A stretch of DNA of 64,000 nucleotides from Pleomorphomonas sp. JP5 (GTDB taxonomy: Bacteria; Pseudomonadota; Alphaproteobacteria; Rhizobiales; Pleomorphomonadaceae), in assembly GCF_023721815.1 (NCBI RefSeq), contig NZ_JAMDLI010000008.1, forward strand, positions 891,944 to 955,943. The letters run 5' to 3'. Positions 8,898-18,023 of the stretch are shown piece by piece. Under the pieces are notes generated by a model. It worked only from the letters and a program-made list of their open reading frames with translations, had not been told where the DNA came from and did no database searches. Numbering within the stretch: position 1 is the stretch's first letter; each line of letters opens with the position of its first letter. The translations under genes were made by a program, and so were the position numbers.

Positions 8898-9549
8898 TTC
8901 CTGACCTCCAAAGTCATCTAGAGAAGGAACCCTTCCCCGCCTGACAACAAACGGCCTGACCGTTATCATCGCTGGCTTGGAACCGGTTCCGGTTCTTTGC
9001 CGCCTTGCTCCGCCGCCTAACCACCCCAGGCAGATCGACTTCACTTGGCGGTGAGTTCCGTCTCCCGAAATCTCACGGTGATAGTGATGGCCGATCCTGA
9101 GCCGGTCTTCAACGGGAAACACGCCGCCAATCCTCCCGGTGCGGCTAATCGAAAATCCATGTTGCAGTTTTGTCACGCACCTCCCCACCCCCCTCATGAC
9201 GAGAATTAACGGGAGGTTAAAGGCCTGCATCAAAAGGGAATTGTCGGTTTCCAACCCATTAGCATCCTGGGTTTTTCCACAGACCTCAGGGAACATACTC
9301 ATAACCAAACGGCTAGCAATCGCGGCGCCTTTCAACAGCCTCGAGGCAGACGGAGCGATCCGACGCCGACGAATCTCTCGTGGCGGAATCGGGTTGTCCA
9401 GGTGAGGCAACAGGGCTGCCGGGCACAGCCGGCGCTTCGAGTCGCAACGCACGTCCTCCACCGAGCACTTCTTCCTTCGCTGGGACTTGATGCCCCTCAG
9501 GCTTTCCGATTGGATGGCGGCGCCTCTTCCTCTTTCACCGGAACAGACA
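8898..9549. other. Divergent intergenic region, porin / BenE
   Basis: About 650 bp without a convincing gene; short ORFs here have no ribosome sites and no recognisable products. It must hold the porin promoter and leader on the minus strand and the BenE promoter on the plus strand. The notable element is the 12-bp palindrome GGAACCGGTTCC at 8979-8990, with a further GGTTC repeat directly after it, about 85 bp upstream of the porin start. I could not place -35/-10 boxes with confidence. Confidence 0.55.
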
Positions 9550-10716
9550 ATGTCCTCTCGCCCCTCGCCGCAGGCCATCGCCGCGGGCTTGATCGCAGCT
9601 TTCGTCGGTTTCGGCGGGGCCTTCACGGTCGTCGTGCGCGGCCTTTCCGCCGCCGGCGCGTCTCCAGCCGAGGTGGCCTCCGGGCTGATGGCGGTCACCA
9701 TCGTCATGGGGCTCTCGGGCGTACTGCTCAGCCTTCGCTTCCGAATGCCGATCTCCGTGGCCTGGTCTACTCCGGGGGCGGCATTGCTCGCCTCCTCCGG
9801 CGCGGTGGCCGGCGGATACTCCTACGCGGTCGGGGCCTTCCTTATAACGGGTGCGCTTTTGATGCTGTCCGGCGTCGTCAAGCCTCTCGGCCGAGCGGTC
9901 GCCGCCATACCCACGCCGATCGCCTCGGCGATGCTGGCCGGCGTGCTGCTCACGCTTTGTCTCGCACCGGTCAAGGCAGTCGCCGTCTCGCCGGTTGCCG
10001 GCCTCGCAGTCGTAGGGACATGGCTCGTGGTCGGCCTGTGGCGAAAGGTACTTGCCGTGCCGGCTGCCGTGATCGTCGCCGCCGTCATCATAGCGATGAC
10101 GACGCCAATTCCCCCCTCCGTAACCGAAGGTCTCGTACCGGCGCCGGTTCTCATCGCGCCCCACTTCAGCTTTGCCGCTCTGATCGGAACCGCGCTTCCC
10201 CTCTACGTGGTCACCATGGCGGCCCAGAACATTCCCGGCATGGCCGTCCTGAACGCCAATGACTACCGGCCGGAGTTCGGTCCTATTCTCAGGAACACGG
10301 GTGCCTTCACCCTTCTCGCCGCCCCATTCGGCGGCCACTCGGTAAACCTCGCAGCGATCACCGCCGCCCTTTGCGCCGGCCCCGACGCCGACCCAAACAA
10401 GGACAGCCGTTACTGGGCCGCCGTCGTTTGTGGCGTCGCCTATGTGGTCGTCGGGCTGATCTCGGGCGCCGCCACGGCGTTCATCGCCGCCGCCCCGCCT
10501 GTCCTCATCGAGGCCGTTGCCGGCCTTGCCCTCCTTGGGGCTTTCGGCGCCTCCACCTCGACCGCCCTGTCGGCACCCGACACGCGCGAAGCGGCCGTCG
10601 TCACCTTTCTCGTCACGGCGTCGGGAGTCGGCTTCCTCGGCATCCCCGGCGCCTTCTGGGGGCTGATCGCCGGCATCTCAGTACACCTCATCAACCGCTT
10701 CAAGTTGGCCGCCTGA
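9550..10716 (+). CDS. benE: BenE-family transporter (benzoate/H+ symporter type)
   Basis: Polytopic inner-membrane protein (388 residues from this start) of the BenE family of the nucleobase-cation-symport-like fold. Family features include the early [15 protein letters not shown] segment and the [19 protein letters not shown] and [14 protein letters not shown] segments, which form the substrate region in relatives. Start: ATG 9550 matches the usual BenE N-terminus; ATGs at 9490 and 9514 would add 20 or 12 residues. No benzoate degradation genes are nearby, so the substrate may be another aromatic acid. Confidence 0.87.
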   Translation: MSSRPSPQAIAAGLIAAFVGFGGAFTVVVRGLSAAGASPAEVASGLMAVTIVMGLSGVLLSLRFRMPISVAWSTPGAALLASSGAVAGGYSYAVGAFLITGALLMLSGVVKPLGRAVAAIPTPIASAMLAGVLLTLCLAPVKAVAVSPVAGLAVVGTWLVVGLWRKVLAVPAAVIVAAVIIAMTTPIPPSVTEGLVPAPVLIAPHFSFAALIGTALPLYVVTMAAQNIPGMAVLNANDYRPEFGPILRNTGAFTLLAAPFGGHSVNLAAITAALCAGPDADPNKDSRYWAAVVCGVAYVVVGLISGAATAFIAAAPPVLIEAVAGLALLGAFGASTSTALSAPDTREAAVVTFLVTASGVGFLGIPGAFWGLIAGISVHLINRFKLAA

Positions 10717-10738
10717 CGGCCTAAACGGATCGACCACA

Positions 10739-11311
10739 ATGCTTTATCTCGTACGACACGGACAAACGCTTTGGAACACGGAGGCGCGTTTCCAGGGACA
10801 ATTCGATTCACCGCTCACGGATCTCGGTCGCGATCAGGCAACCCGCATCGGGCGGGCGCTCGCCGCCGAGATCGGACCGCGATCCGAACCGATCCTCGCC
10901 TATGTCAGCCCGCTCGGGCGCACCCGTGCCACTGCTCGGTTGATCGGACAGTCGCTGCCAATGCGCATCGTCGAAGAGCCGAAGCTGATGGAGGTCCATT
11001 TCGGCGACTGGGAAGGTTTGACGCGCGATGACATCCTCTCCCGTTTCGGCGAGGACCAATCCATTCGGCCGATAGACTGGCAGTTCCAGGCTCCGGGTGG
11101 AGAGACGCTCGATACCGTATTGGCTCGAGTCGCCGCATGGTATGACAAGGTGGAAACACCGGCCGTCGTCATCACCCACGGGGTGATCAGTCGGCTTGTG
11201 CGCGGCCTCTACGCGGGGCTTTCGCATGAGGAGATGCTGACGCTGCCCGTGTCGCAGGACGGGTATTTCCGGCTTGATGGCGGACACGTCGAGTTCGTGA
11301 CGGCGCCTTGA
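10739..11311 (+). CDS. Histidine phosphatase family protein
   Basis: 190-residue phosphoglycerate-mutase-like enzyme. The catalytic LVRHGQT motif sits at residues 4-10 (nucleophile His7), the second histidine is in ITHG (His147), and the acid is in the MEVHFGDWEG segment. Proteins of this length act on small phosphorylated metabolites, such as alpha-ribazole phosphate or sugar phosphates; the sequence does not decide. It begins 22 bases after the BenE gene and may be cotranscribed with it, without an evident functional link. Confidence 0.88.
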   Translation: MLYLVRHGQTLWNTEARFQGQFDSPLTDLGRDQATRIGRALAAEIGPRSEPILAYVSPLGRTRATARLIGQSLPMRIVEEPKLMEVHFGDWEGLTRDDILSRFGEDQSIRPIDWQFQAPGGETLDTVLARVAAWYDKVETPAVVITHGVISRLVRGLYAGLSHEEMLTLPVSQDGYFRLDGGHVEFVTAP

Positions 11312-11422
11312 CGGACTTCCGCCAGGTTTCGTTGACCGAACCGGTCAAATCCTGGTGTGAATGGCGTGATCGGCCGCGTCCGGGCTCGCCAGGGTAGCGA
11401 TTATGCCTTATGGTCCATGATC

Positions 11423-12121
11423 ATGACCTTCTGGCAGCATTTCTCCGCCGTCATCTCCCGCATTCCCGATGCGGTCACCTGCGTCTTTCAGTGCGTGGTC
11501 GATGTGCTGCGCGAGACCTTGTCGCCCGAGGCGCGGCGCGAGGTCGCCTTCACCTCTGCCATGATTGCCCTTTCCGCCAAGATGGCCAAGGCCGACGGCG
11601 TCGTCACGGCCGACGAAGTGGCCGTGGTGGAGCGCCTTTTCCAGGTACCGCCGGAAGAGAAGCGCCACGTCGCCCGCCTCTTCAATCTCGCCAAGCAGGA
11701 CACTGCCGGCTACGAATACTACGCCGAGCGCATCCATGCGCTCTACGAGGCGGATCTGGAGACGCTCGAAGACATCCTTGACGGCCTTTTCGTCATCGCC
11801 ACTGCCGACGGCAGCCTGCATGACGACGAGCTCGCCTTCCTGGAAACGGTGGCAACCATTTTCCGCGTACCGCAGGCGGCTTTCCATCGCCTCTTTGCCC
11901 GCCACGTCGGTGAAGACGCACGTTGCCCCTACGCGGTGCTCGGCCTCCCTCCGGGCGCCGACGACGCGGCGGTGAAGAAGGCGTGGCGGCGTCTCGTCGC
12001 CGAACACCATCCGGACCGCCTGCAGGCGCGTGGCCTTCCGGCCGATTTCATTCGGGTCGCAACCGAGAGGATGGCGACAATCAATGCCGCCTACAGCGCG
12101 ATCACCCGACAGGCTGCCTGA
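11423..12121 (+). CDS. TerB-like and DnaJ-domain protein (DjlA type)
   Basis: 232 residues. A TerB-like helical domain (about 40-150: TSAMIALSAKMAKADGVVTA, later IATADGSLHDDELAFLE, both acidic metal-binding-type repeats) is followed by a C-terminal J domain (about 170-230) with the intact HPD motif (AEHHPDRLQ) that stimulates DnaK. The order matches DjlA-type cochaperones, but without the N-terminal membrane helix of E. coli DjlA. Start: ATG 11423 gives an N-terminus MTFWQHF like relatives; ATG 11417 and an upstream GTG at 11357 are alternatives. Confidence 0.85.
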   Translation: MTFWQHFSAVISRIPDAVTCVFQCVVDVLRETLSPEARREVAFTSAMIALSAKMAKADGVVTADEVAVVERLFQVPPEEKRHVARLFNLAKQDTAGYEYYAERIHALYEADLETLEDILDGLFVIATADGSLHDDELAFLETVATIFRVPQAAFHRLFARHVGEDARCPYAVLGLPPGADDAAVKKAWRRLVAEHHPDRLQARGLPADFIRVATERMATINAAYSAITRQAA

Positions 12122-12207
12122 GAAAAGCCTCCAGCGCCGAGGCTCGCCTGCGATTTGGCGATACGGTATCTTTCGACGCTCTCCAGCTTCCGCTAAAGAC
12201 GGAAGCC

Positions 12208-12849
12208 ATGACCGACACAACCTTCCTTCCCGACGGCTACCATGCCCTCGCCCCCGGCAAGCTCGCCAACGTCGTCACCTTTGTGGAAATGACCGAGCCG
12301 CCCGACCGGCCACGGCGGCCGGCGCCTGCGGGATACGTGCTCGAGCCCATCGACCGCTGGGACACCGACGCTTTTCTTGACCTCTATCGGGAGATTGGCT
12401 GGGAGTGGCTGTGGAGCTCGCGCCTATTGATTGCCCGCGAAAAGCTCGAGGCAAAGCTCGCCTCACCTCACCTGCGTTCCTGGTGCCCGGTAAAGGATGG
12501 CCGTCGCATGGGAATCGTCGAGATGGACCTTTCCAAGCCGAACGAGACCGAAATCTCCTTCTTCGGTCTGGTCCCGGACGCGGTCGGCGGCGGTATCGGC
12601 GGCTGGCTGATGCAGGAGGCTGTTGCCATCGCTTTCGAACGACCGGGCGTGAAACGCCTGTGGCTGCATACATGCAACTTCGACAGCCCGCAGGCCCTGC
12701 CGTTCTACATGCACATGGGCTTCGTGCCCTACGCCCGCGCGGTGGAGGTGCATGACGACGTCCGGCTCCTTGGAGAGCTCGGAGAGAGTGCCGGTCCGCA
12801 CATCCCGATGATCCGGAACGGCCGTCCGCCGGATCTCGACCAGGACTGA
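12208..12849 (+). CDS. GNAT-family N-acetyltransferase
   Basis: 213 residues. The acetyl-CoA binding part is seen as FFGLVPDAVGGGIGGWLMQEA (motif A, in place of the usual Q/RxxGxG/A), followed by LWLHTCNFDSPQALPFYMHMGFVPYARA (motif B). The N-terminal 50 residues are a family-specific extension. The substrate is unknown. It follows the TerB-DnaJ gene by 86 bases, so it is probably a separate or loosely linked gene. ATG 12208 is the first plausible start; the frame upstream overlaps the previous gene. Confidence 0.85.
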   Translation: MTDTTFLPDGYHALAPGKLANVVTFVEMTEPPDRPRRPAPAGYVLEPIDRWDTDAFLDLYREIGWEWLWSSRLLIAREKLEAKLASPHLRSWCPVKDGRRMGIVEMDLSKPNETEISFFGLVPDAVGGGIGGWLMQEAVAIAFERPGVKRLWLHTCNFDSPQALPFYMHMGFVPYARAVEVHDDVRLLGELGESAGPHIPMIRNGRPPDLDQD

Positions 12850-12969
12850 AGCGGCGGCGGACGTTCGGCGAACAAACGGGACTGGCTTCGTCGTCATCTT
12901 GTGGTATTGACCTTGCGGTACCAGCCCAAGGGTGAGCAACCCAGAGGGCACGTACCGCAAGAGACCGAC

Positions 12970-14469
12970 ATGATCGCATCCGAGCGCCCGGCTCCCGTTT
13001 TCGTCGATAGCCCCCCCCGCCTGCCCATGACGAGTTTCCGCGACGCGGAAGCCGCCGTTGACCGCCTGGTCGAGATCTATGCCCGCAACACCGCTTTTCT
13101 TCGCTCGTCCTTCGAGGCGGTCGTGCAGGGAGCCGTTCCCGAAGGTCGAATCCGCGCCTTTTATCCGCTGATCCGGGTGTCCACCGACACGCACGGTCGC
13201 GCCGACTCGCGCCTGTCCTACGGCCAGTTCAGCGGTCCCGGCGTCTATGAAACCACCGTTTCTCGCCCGGAACTGTTCCGCACCTATCTGGTCGACCAGT
13301 TGTCGGTGATCATCCGCAACTATGACGCTCCCGTGGAGATCGGCGAGAGCTCGCTGCCGATACCCCTGCATTTTGCCTTCTACGAAGGGGCCTACGTCGA
13401 AGGTGCCCTGATGGACACGTTGCCGCGCCCCTTGCGCGACATGTTCGACGTGCCCGATCTCGCCGTCACCGATGACGCCATCGTCAACGGCACGCTCGAT
13501 CCCAAGATCGGCGATCCGCTACCGCTGGCCCCCTTCACCGCGCCGCGCGTCGACTATTCGCTGCACCGCCTTCAGCACTACACGGCGACGTCGCCACGGT
13601 TCTTCCAGAACTTCGTGCTGTTCACCAACTACCAGTTCTACGTCGACGAGTTCGCGGCCCGCGCCCGCGAAATGATGGCGTCAGGAGAGAGCGACTACGT
13701 CGCCTTCGTCGAGCCCGGCAACCAGATTACGCCGCTCGGCGAGGCAGCGCCCGTCGAAGGCGACGAACTGCAACGCCTGCCGCAGATGCCGGCCTATCAT
13801 CTCCTGCGCAACGACCATTCGGGCATTACGCTGGTCAATATCGGCGTCGGCCCCTCGAACGCCAAGACGATCACCGACCACGTCGCCGTTCTCCGCCCAC
13901 ACGCCTGGGTGATGCTTGGCCACTGCGCCGGCCTCAGAAGCAGCCAGGCGCTTGGCGACTATGTTCTGGCCCACGGCTATGTGCGCGACGATCACGTGCT
14001 CGACGCCGACCTGCCGCTGTGGATTCCCATCCCGCCTCTGGCGGAAATCCAGGTTGCGCTCGAAGGATCGGTCGCCGAGGTCACAGGCCTCAAGGATCTC
14101 GAGCTCAAGCGCATCATGCGTACCGGCACCGTCGCCACCATCGACAATCGCAACTGGGAACTGCGCGACCAGCGCGAGCCCGTGCAACGATTCTCGCAGT
14201 CGCGCGCCATCGGCCTCGACATGGAATCGGCGACGATCGCCGCCAACGGCTTCCGTTTCCGTGTCCCCTACGGAACCTTGCTCTGCGTCTCCGACAAACC
14301 GCTGCACGGCGAACTCAAGCTGCCGGGCATGGCAAGCGCATTCTACCGACGCCAGGTCAGCCAGCACCTGACCATTGGCATGCGTGCCATGGAAAAGCTG
14401 CGCGAAATGGCGCCGGAGCGGCTGCATTCGCGCAAGCTGCGCTCCTTCATGGAAACGGCCTTCCAGTAG
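12970..14469 (+). CDS. amn: AMP nucleosidase
   Basis: Hydrolyses AMP to adenine and ribose 5-phosphate, adjusting adenylate pools. 499 residues, the length of full AMP nucleosidases. An N-terminal regulatory domain (to about residue 180) precedes a nucleoside-phosphorylase-like catalytic domain with ITLVNIGVGPSNAKTITDHV, PHAWVMLGHCAGLR and the MESATIAANGFRF segment whose Glu contacts the ribose in this fold. ATG 12970 has AAGAGA upstream; the longer in-frame GTG at 12901 adds residues that look non-coding. Monocistronic or read with the following HAD gene. Confidence 0.93.
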   Translation: MIASERPAPVFVDSPPRLPMTSFRDAEAAVDRLVEIYARNTAFLRSSFEAVVQGAVPEGRIRAFYPLIRVSTDTHGRADSRLSYGQFSGPGVYETTVSRPELFRTYLVDQLSVIIRNYDAPVEIGESSLPIPLHFAFYEGAYVEGALMDTLPRPLRDMFDVPDLAVTDDAIVNGTLDPKIGDPLPLAPFTAPRVDYSLHRLQHYTATSPRFFQNFVLFTNYQFYVDEFAARAREMMASGESDYVAFVEPGNQITPLGEAAPVEGDELQRLPQMPAYHLLRNDHSGITLVNIGVGPSNAKTITDHVAVLRPHAWVMLGHCAGLRSSQALGDYVLAHGYVRDDHVLDADLPLWIPIPPLAEIQVALEGSVAEVTGLKDLELKRIMRTGTVATIDNRNWELRDQREPVQRFSQSRAIGLDMESATIAANGFRFRVPYGTLLCVSDKPLHGELKLPGMASAFYRRQVSQHLTIGMRAMEKLREMAPERLHSRKLRSFMETAFQ

Positions 14470-14518
14470 GAGGCCGATTCCGCTCCGCCCACAGGGCCAC
14501 TTCAATACGGACTGACTA

Positions 14519-15196
14519 ATGCTCACCATTTTCGACTGCGACGGCGTGCTCATCGATTCCGAGATCATTTCCTCGACGGTTACCGCGGAAGTGCTCAACG
14601 AGGAGGGGTTCGCCATCACCGCCGAAGAAGTGACGTCACGCTTCGCCGGTCTCGCCAGTGGCGAGATGGAAGCCATCCTTTCGGAAGAAACCGGGCTGCC
14701 GGTCAGCGGCCGCATCAAGGACAGGATTCAAGCGGAGTTCGACCGGCGTATCGTCCACGTCAAAGCGGTCCCCGGCATCGCCGAACTGCTCGATGCGCTC
14801 GACGGCCCGCGTTGCGTCGGCTCCAATGCCGACTCGGCCTATCTCAAGAAGGCGTTGACCAGCGCCGGCCTCTACGATCGCTTCAAGCCCTACGTGTTTT
14901 CGGCCGGAGAGGTTGGAACCTGCCAGGGCAAGCCCGATCCCAACGTCTTTCTTCATGCCGCTCGCGAGTTCGGCGTTGACCCGGCGCAGGCGATCGTCGT
15001 CGAAGATTCCTTCGCTGGCGTCACCGCTGCCGTCCGGGCCGGAATGCGAGCCATCGGATTTACAGGCGGCGCCCATTCGTGGCCGGGACACGCCGAGGCG
15101 CTGATGGAAGCCGGCGCCGAGACGGTTGTCCGTCGGCACGCGGACATTCTGGCAGTGGTCGAGGCCTTCCGGAGCTGGGACGGCCGGGGCGTCTGA
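14519..15196 (+). CDS. HAD-superfamily hydrolase
   Basis: 225 residues, beta-phosphoglucomutase/phosphatase-like HAD protein. Motif I is FDCDGVLIDSE at residues 5-15 (nucleophile and general acid aspartates), motif II the SNAD segment, motif III/IV GKPDPNVFLHAA then IVVEDSFAGVTAA. A helical cap domain lies between motifs I and II, as in subfamily I. Likely a sugar- or nucleotide-phosphate phosphatase. It lies 49 bases after amn, so a role in clearing ribose phosphates is possible but only inferred. Confidence 0.87.
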   Translation: MLTIFDCDGVLIDSEIISSTVTAEVLNEEGFAITAEEVTSRFAGLASGEMEAILSEETGLPVSGRIKDRIQAEFDRRIVHVKAVPGIAELLDALDGPRCVGSNADSAYLKKALTSAGLYDRFKPYVFSAGEVGTCQGKPDPNVFLHAAREFGVDPAQAIVVEDSFAGVTAAVRAGMRAIGFTGGAHSWPGHAEALMEAGAETVVRRHADILAVVEAFRSWDGRGV

Positions 15197-15235
15197 CGCC
15201 CCCCCTGCTTGACAAGCGATGATTTCCAGCGACGG

Positions 15236-15496
15236 TCACGCCTTTTTCGCGGCCCGCAGCACGGCGGCGATTACCGACGCCACCGCCTTGTAGAGATCAA
15301 CAGGGATCGTCTCGTCGAGCTTCAGCGTCGACAACGCATCGGCAAGCGCCGGATTCTCTTCGATTGGGACGCCTGCGTCCCGCGCCTTGTCGATGATCGC
15401 CTCGGCCACGGCTCCCTTGCCCGTCGCAACGACTTTCGGCGCGTCCGGCGCGGCGTATTGCAGGGCCACCGCCTTGCGAATGTCCTTGTCGCTCAT
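15236..15496 (-). CDS. FlhB C-terminal-tail-like protein (FlhX/YlqH type)
   Basis: 86 residues matching the cytoplasmic tail of FlhB/YscU export switch proteins: KAVALQYAAPDAPKVVATGK, AGVPIEENPALADAL, and IPVDLYKAVASVIAAVLRAA. The protein begins exactly where the FlhB tail continues after its NPTH self-cleavage site, so the NPTH motif and all membrane segments are absent: it resembles a pre-cleaved tail. Its ATG overlaps the stop of the FliK-like gene by 4 bp (ATGA), implying joint translation and perhaps direct contact, since FliK binds the FlhB tail during substrate switching. No other flagellar or type III genes are in the window. Confidence 0.85.
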   Translation of the reverse strand: MSDKDIRKAVALQYAAPDAPKVVATGKGAVAEAIIDKARDAGVPIEENPALADALSTLKLDETIPVDLYKAVASVIAAVLRAAKKA

Positions 15497-17901
15497 AGCT
15501 GAAGATCCAGGCGATGATTGGCTGCGACCGTCGCGTCTTCGCGACCTTCGGGCGGATGGCCGTGATGCAGGTCGAGGCCGGCCACGACCATTCCCTCCTG
15601 TTCGAGACCGAGTACGATGTTCTCCCGCTCCGCTTCCATTCGGACAAGACCGTCGTCGCTCTCGCACCAGACGCCGACCGCCACCCTGCGCCCATCCATC
15701 AGGCCAATACGCACAGCCACCGGCCCAAGCGGCGCAATGTCAAAGGCGATGTCCACCTGGAACACCCTGCGAGGCTTGGCTCCCGGCTCGGTCGGCGCGT
15801 GGTCATCGCGCTCGATGCGTAGCTGGGCGATCGAGGTTCCGTTCGGCCCGGCGATGGGTATTTCGAACATCAGGGTCTGCGTCGGCGGCGCGGCCTTGGC
15901 GTCCCGGCTCTCGGACGTCACCGCCTGATGCAGAAAGACGCGCGACAACGAGCGCTCCGCCTCGCCGAGCGCTCGACCGGCCAACGCTTCCGTTGTGCCC
16001 GCCTCGGCTTGATCACCGTCGAGAAGCGGCACGGCCGGCTGACCACGCACCGGTCCGCCCTTGCGAGGCGGCGGCGGTCGGTTGGCGCTTGCCGTTTCGC
16101 CATCGTCTCCGGCAACGCTGGCCATCACGTCGGCGTTGCGGCCGAGCCAGGCCAACAGCTCGTGGCGCAGGATCCCCAACGCCCCCTTGAGGTCGATGCC
16201 AGTCATCGCAAGATTTGCAGCCGCCTGTGGTGGAGTGGCAGCTGCGGGCGAGCCAACCTGTCTGTCAGGGTTCGCGACCGGTTCGCCGGGAAGCGTCGAT
16301 ACCGGACGTGCCGGTTGTGGAACCTGCGGTGGGCCGACATTTCCGGGACCGACGGCGACCTTGGGCTCCGAACCCGGCTGAGACGATACGGCCTCCGCCG
16401 CCGGTTGACCGGCGCCCGGCGGCGCCGGCACTCCGGGGGCGCTGGGTGGTGACGAAGCCGCCCCGGCAGCCACGCGCGGCAAGGCCGCAGGTGCAGCGCT
16501 CGGCAAGCTGTCCACCGTGGACGGAACAAAAAGCGCTTTGTCGCCGGCCGAGCGAGGAAGTGGAGGTTCCGTACCTGCAGGATGAGCGGACTGGGGAGGC
16601 ACCGAATGGCCTGCGACCTGGGAAGATCCGGACGACGCCGACGTTGTGGCTGCCGAGGCCTGCGGGTGCAACGGACGGCCTGGCGTCCAAGGCGCGAAGG
16701 TGCGCGCGGACGCAGCGGCACTTCCTGAGCCGCTCTGTGGTGTCGCCTGCGATGGTGAGAGCGACGGCCCCTCCGCGTCGGCGCTGGATGCCGACACCTC
16801 GGGTGATGGCGTCTGAACCATGGAGCCGGATGTCGGTTGCGCGCCGCCCAGTTGGCCGGGCGCGGCTCCGCCAGATGTCGATGCGACAGGGGGCGATGAA
16901 GGCGCCCCCCCCGCCCCACCGCCAGGCTGCGGTGTTGGCGCGCGCACTTCGACATCGGGCGGCGAAACCTGTTGTGCGGGAGATGCTGGCGCCCCTTCGG
17001 GAGCCAGCGCAGCGGCGGGCAGCGCAGGCGCGGATGCGGTTGATCCTGACTGGGAAACCGCGACGCCCACCGAGGCGGACGTCGTCGGCAGCGCTTCTCC
17101 TCCCGCAGGTGTTTGGGCTACGCCCACCGCACCGACCGACGGCGCGGGTGTAGCGGTCGAAACGGACGCGGGAACGGCCGTCGGTGCAGCGGCGCCGGTA
17201 GCGGCCGGAGCCCCCGGAGGGAGGCTGACCGAACCGGCAGGGGGGGCGGCCGGAGACGCTGGTGTGCCAGCCGAAGAGGTGACGGCCGTAGGGCCCGGCG
17301 ATCGAGAGCCGCCTTGAGCTGGGGACGCCTCCGTGTTCTGAGACACGACTCCTGCGTTCGGCGAAGATGGTGACGTTGCGGTTGCAACGGGCCTGGCGCT
17401 AGGAGACGAAGTGGCGAGCGAAGAAGCCGATATCGAGGGGCGCGCCGTTGCCGGACGCCTTTCTTCCGGTAAGCCACCAAGCGCTTGGCGGATCGCCGGA
17501 GGCAGAACCGCCGCCATCCGACCGGCCACCACCGCCTCGTGAAACAGGCCGGACGAACGGATCGCCTCGGCAACCCGCTCCGGTGTCACGGTTCCATCGC
17601 CCAGGCGGAAAGCCAGCACCGTGTTGATCGCGGCCTTCACGGTGTCAGGGAGATCCGGGGCGTCGGCAAGCTCGGCCAGTGTGGCGTAGAGCGGCGCCAA
17701 CCCGCCCTGACGCCCAAGTGCCTCGGCGACCGCTTTCTCGATCAAGGTCGTCTCGGGAACTATGGCAACAGCCGGCTCGGCCGCCGCCGCTTGTACGTCG
17801 AGCAGCGAGCCGGCTGGCATATGTTGCGCAAGCGTCTTGCCCGGTTGACCGGAGTTCGCCTGAATTTCGTTGGTCACCGGCGGCAGCGAGCCGATCGCCA
17901 T
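15493..17901 (-). CDS. FliK-like hook-length-control domain protein
   Basis: 802 residues. A short folded N-terminal part (about 25-150) is followed by a long Pro/Ala/Ser/Gly-rich disordered region (about 150-560), then a C-terminal domain like that of FliK: QTLMFEIPIAGPNG, FQVDIAFDIAPLGPVAVRIG and GMVVAGLDLHHG. FliK is a secreted ruler that contacts FlhB. ATG 17899-17901 has GGGAG seven bases upstream. It is coupled to the FlhB-tail-like gene and sits downstream of the gcvPB terminator, so it has its own promoter. The long low-complexity part could act as a ruler or simply be fast-evolving linker. Confidence 0.78.
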   Translation of the reverse strand: MAIGSLPPVTNEIQANSGQPGKTLAQHMPAGSLLDVQAAAAEPAVAIVPETTLIEKAVAEALGRQGGLAPLYATLAELADAPDLPDTVKAAINTVLAFRLGDGTVTPERVAEAIRSSGLFHEAVVAGRMAAVLPPAIRQALGGLPEERRPATARPSISASSLATSSPSARPVATATSPSSPNAGVVSQNTEASPAQGGSRSPGPTAVTSSAGTPASPAAPPAGSVSLPPGAPAATGAAAPTAVPASVSTATPAPSVGAVGVAQTPAGGEALPTTSASVGVAVSQSGSTASAPALPAAALAPEGAPASPAQQVSPPDVEVRAPTPQPGGGAGGAPSSPPVASTSGGAAPGQLGGAQPTSGSMVQTPSPEVSASSADAEGPSLSPSQATPQSGSGSAAASARTFAPWTPGRPLHPQASAATTSASSGSSQVAGHSVPPQSAHPAGTEPPLPRSAGDKALFVPSTVDSLPSAAPAALPRVAAGAASSPPSAPGVPAPPGAGQPAAEAVSSQPGSEPKVAVGPGNVGPPQVPQPARPVSTLPGEPVANPDRQVGSPAAATPPQAAANLAMTGIDLKGALGILRHELLAWLGRNADVMASVAGDDGETASANRPPPPRKGGPVRGQPAVPLLDGDQAEAGTTEALAGRALGEAERSLSRVFLHQAVTSESRDAKAAPPTQTLMFEIPIAGPNGTSIAQLRIERDDHAPTEPGAKPRRVFQVDIAFDIAPLGPVAVRIGLMDGRRVAVGVWCESDDGLVRMEAERENIVLGLEQEGMVVAGLDLHHGHPPEGREDATVAANHRLDLQL

Positions 17902-17989
17902 GGGCGTGCTCCCGGAGAAGGGGGTCCCCGGAAGGGTGCTTCGAAACGGCCCGTCTGGCAAGCCGTCACAATGGATCGGTGTTACCCAA

Positions 17990-18014
17990 AGCAAAACGGC
18001 GGCCGAAGCCGCCG
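17990..18014 (-). terminator. Intrinsic terminator of the glycine cleavage operon
   Basis: A 7-bp stem CGGCGGC / GCCGCCG with a stable four-base loop (TTCG on the transcribed strand) at 17997-18014, followed on the minus strand by TTTTGCTTT. It starts 10 bases after the gcvPB stop and separates the gcv operon from the FliK-like gene. Confidence 0.88.
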
Positions 18015-18023
18015 CCCTGTCGC

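Noticed and set aside
7632-8921. 429-codon plus-strand ORF
   Set aside because: Antisense to the porin and runs through its terminator.
9139-9405. 88-codon plus-strand ORF in the porin/BenE gap
   Set aside because: No ribosome site, no family resemblance, and basic composition typical of non-coding DNA.
8898-9707. N-terminal extension of the porin frame
   Set aside because: The frame is open but the signal peptide and GGAGG site mark the start at 8897.
16200-17450. Low-complexity region as a possible DNA repeat array
   Set aside because: Ala/Pro/Ser-rich coding sequence of the FliK-like protein with no regular DNA period.
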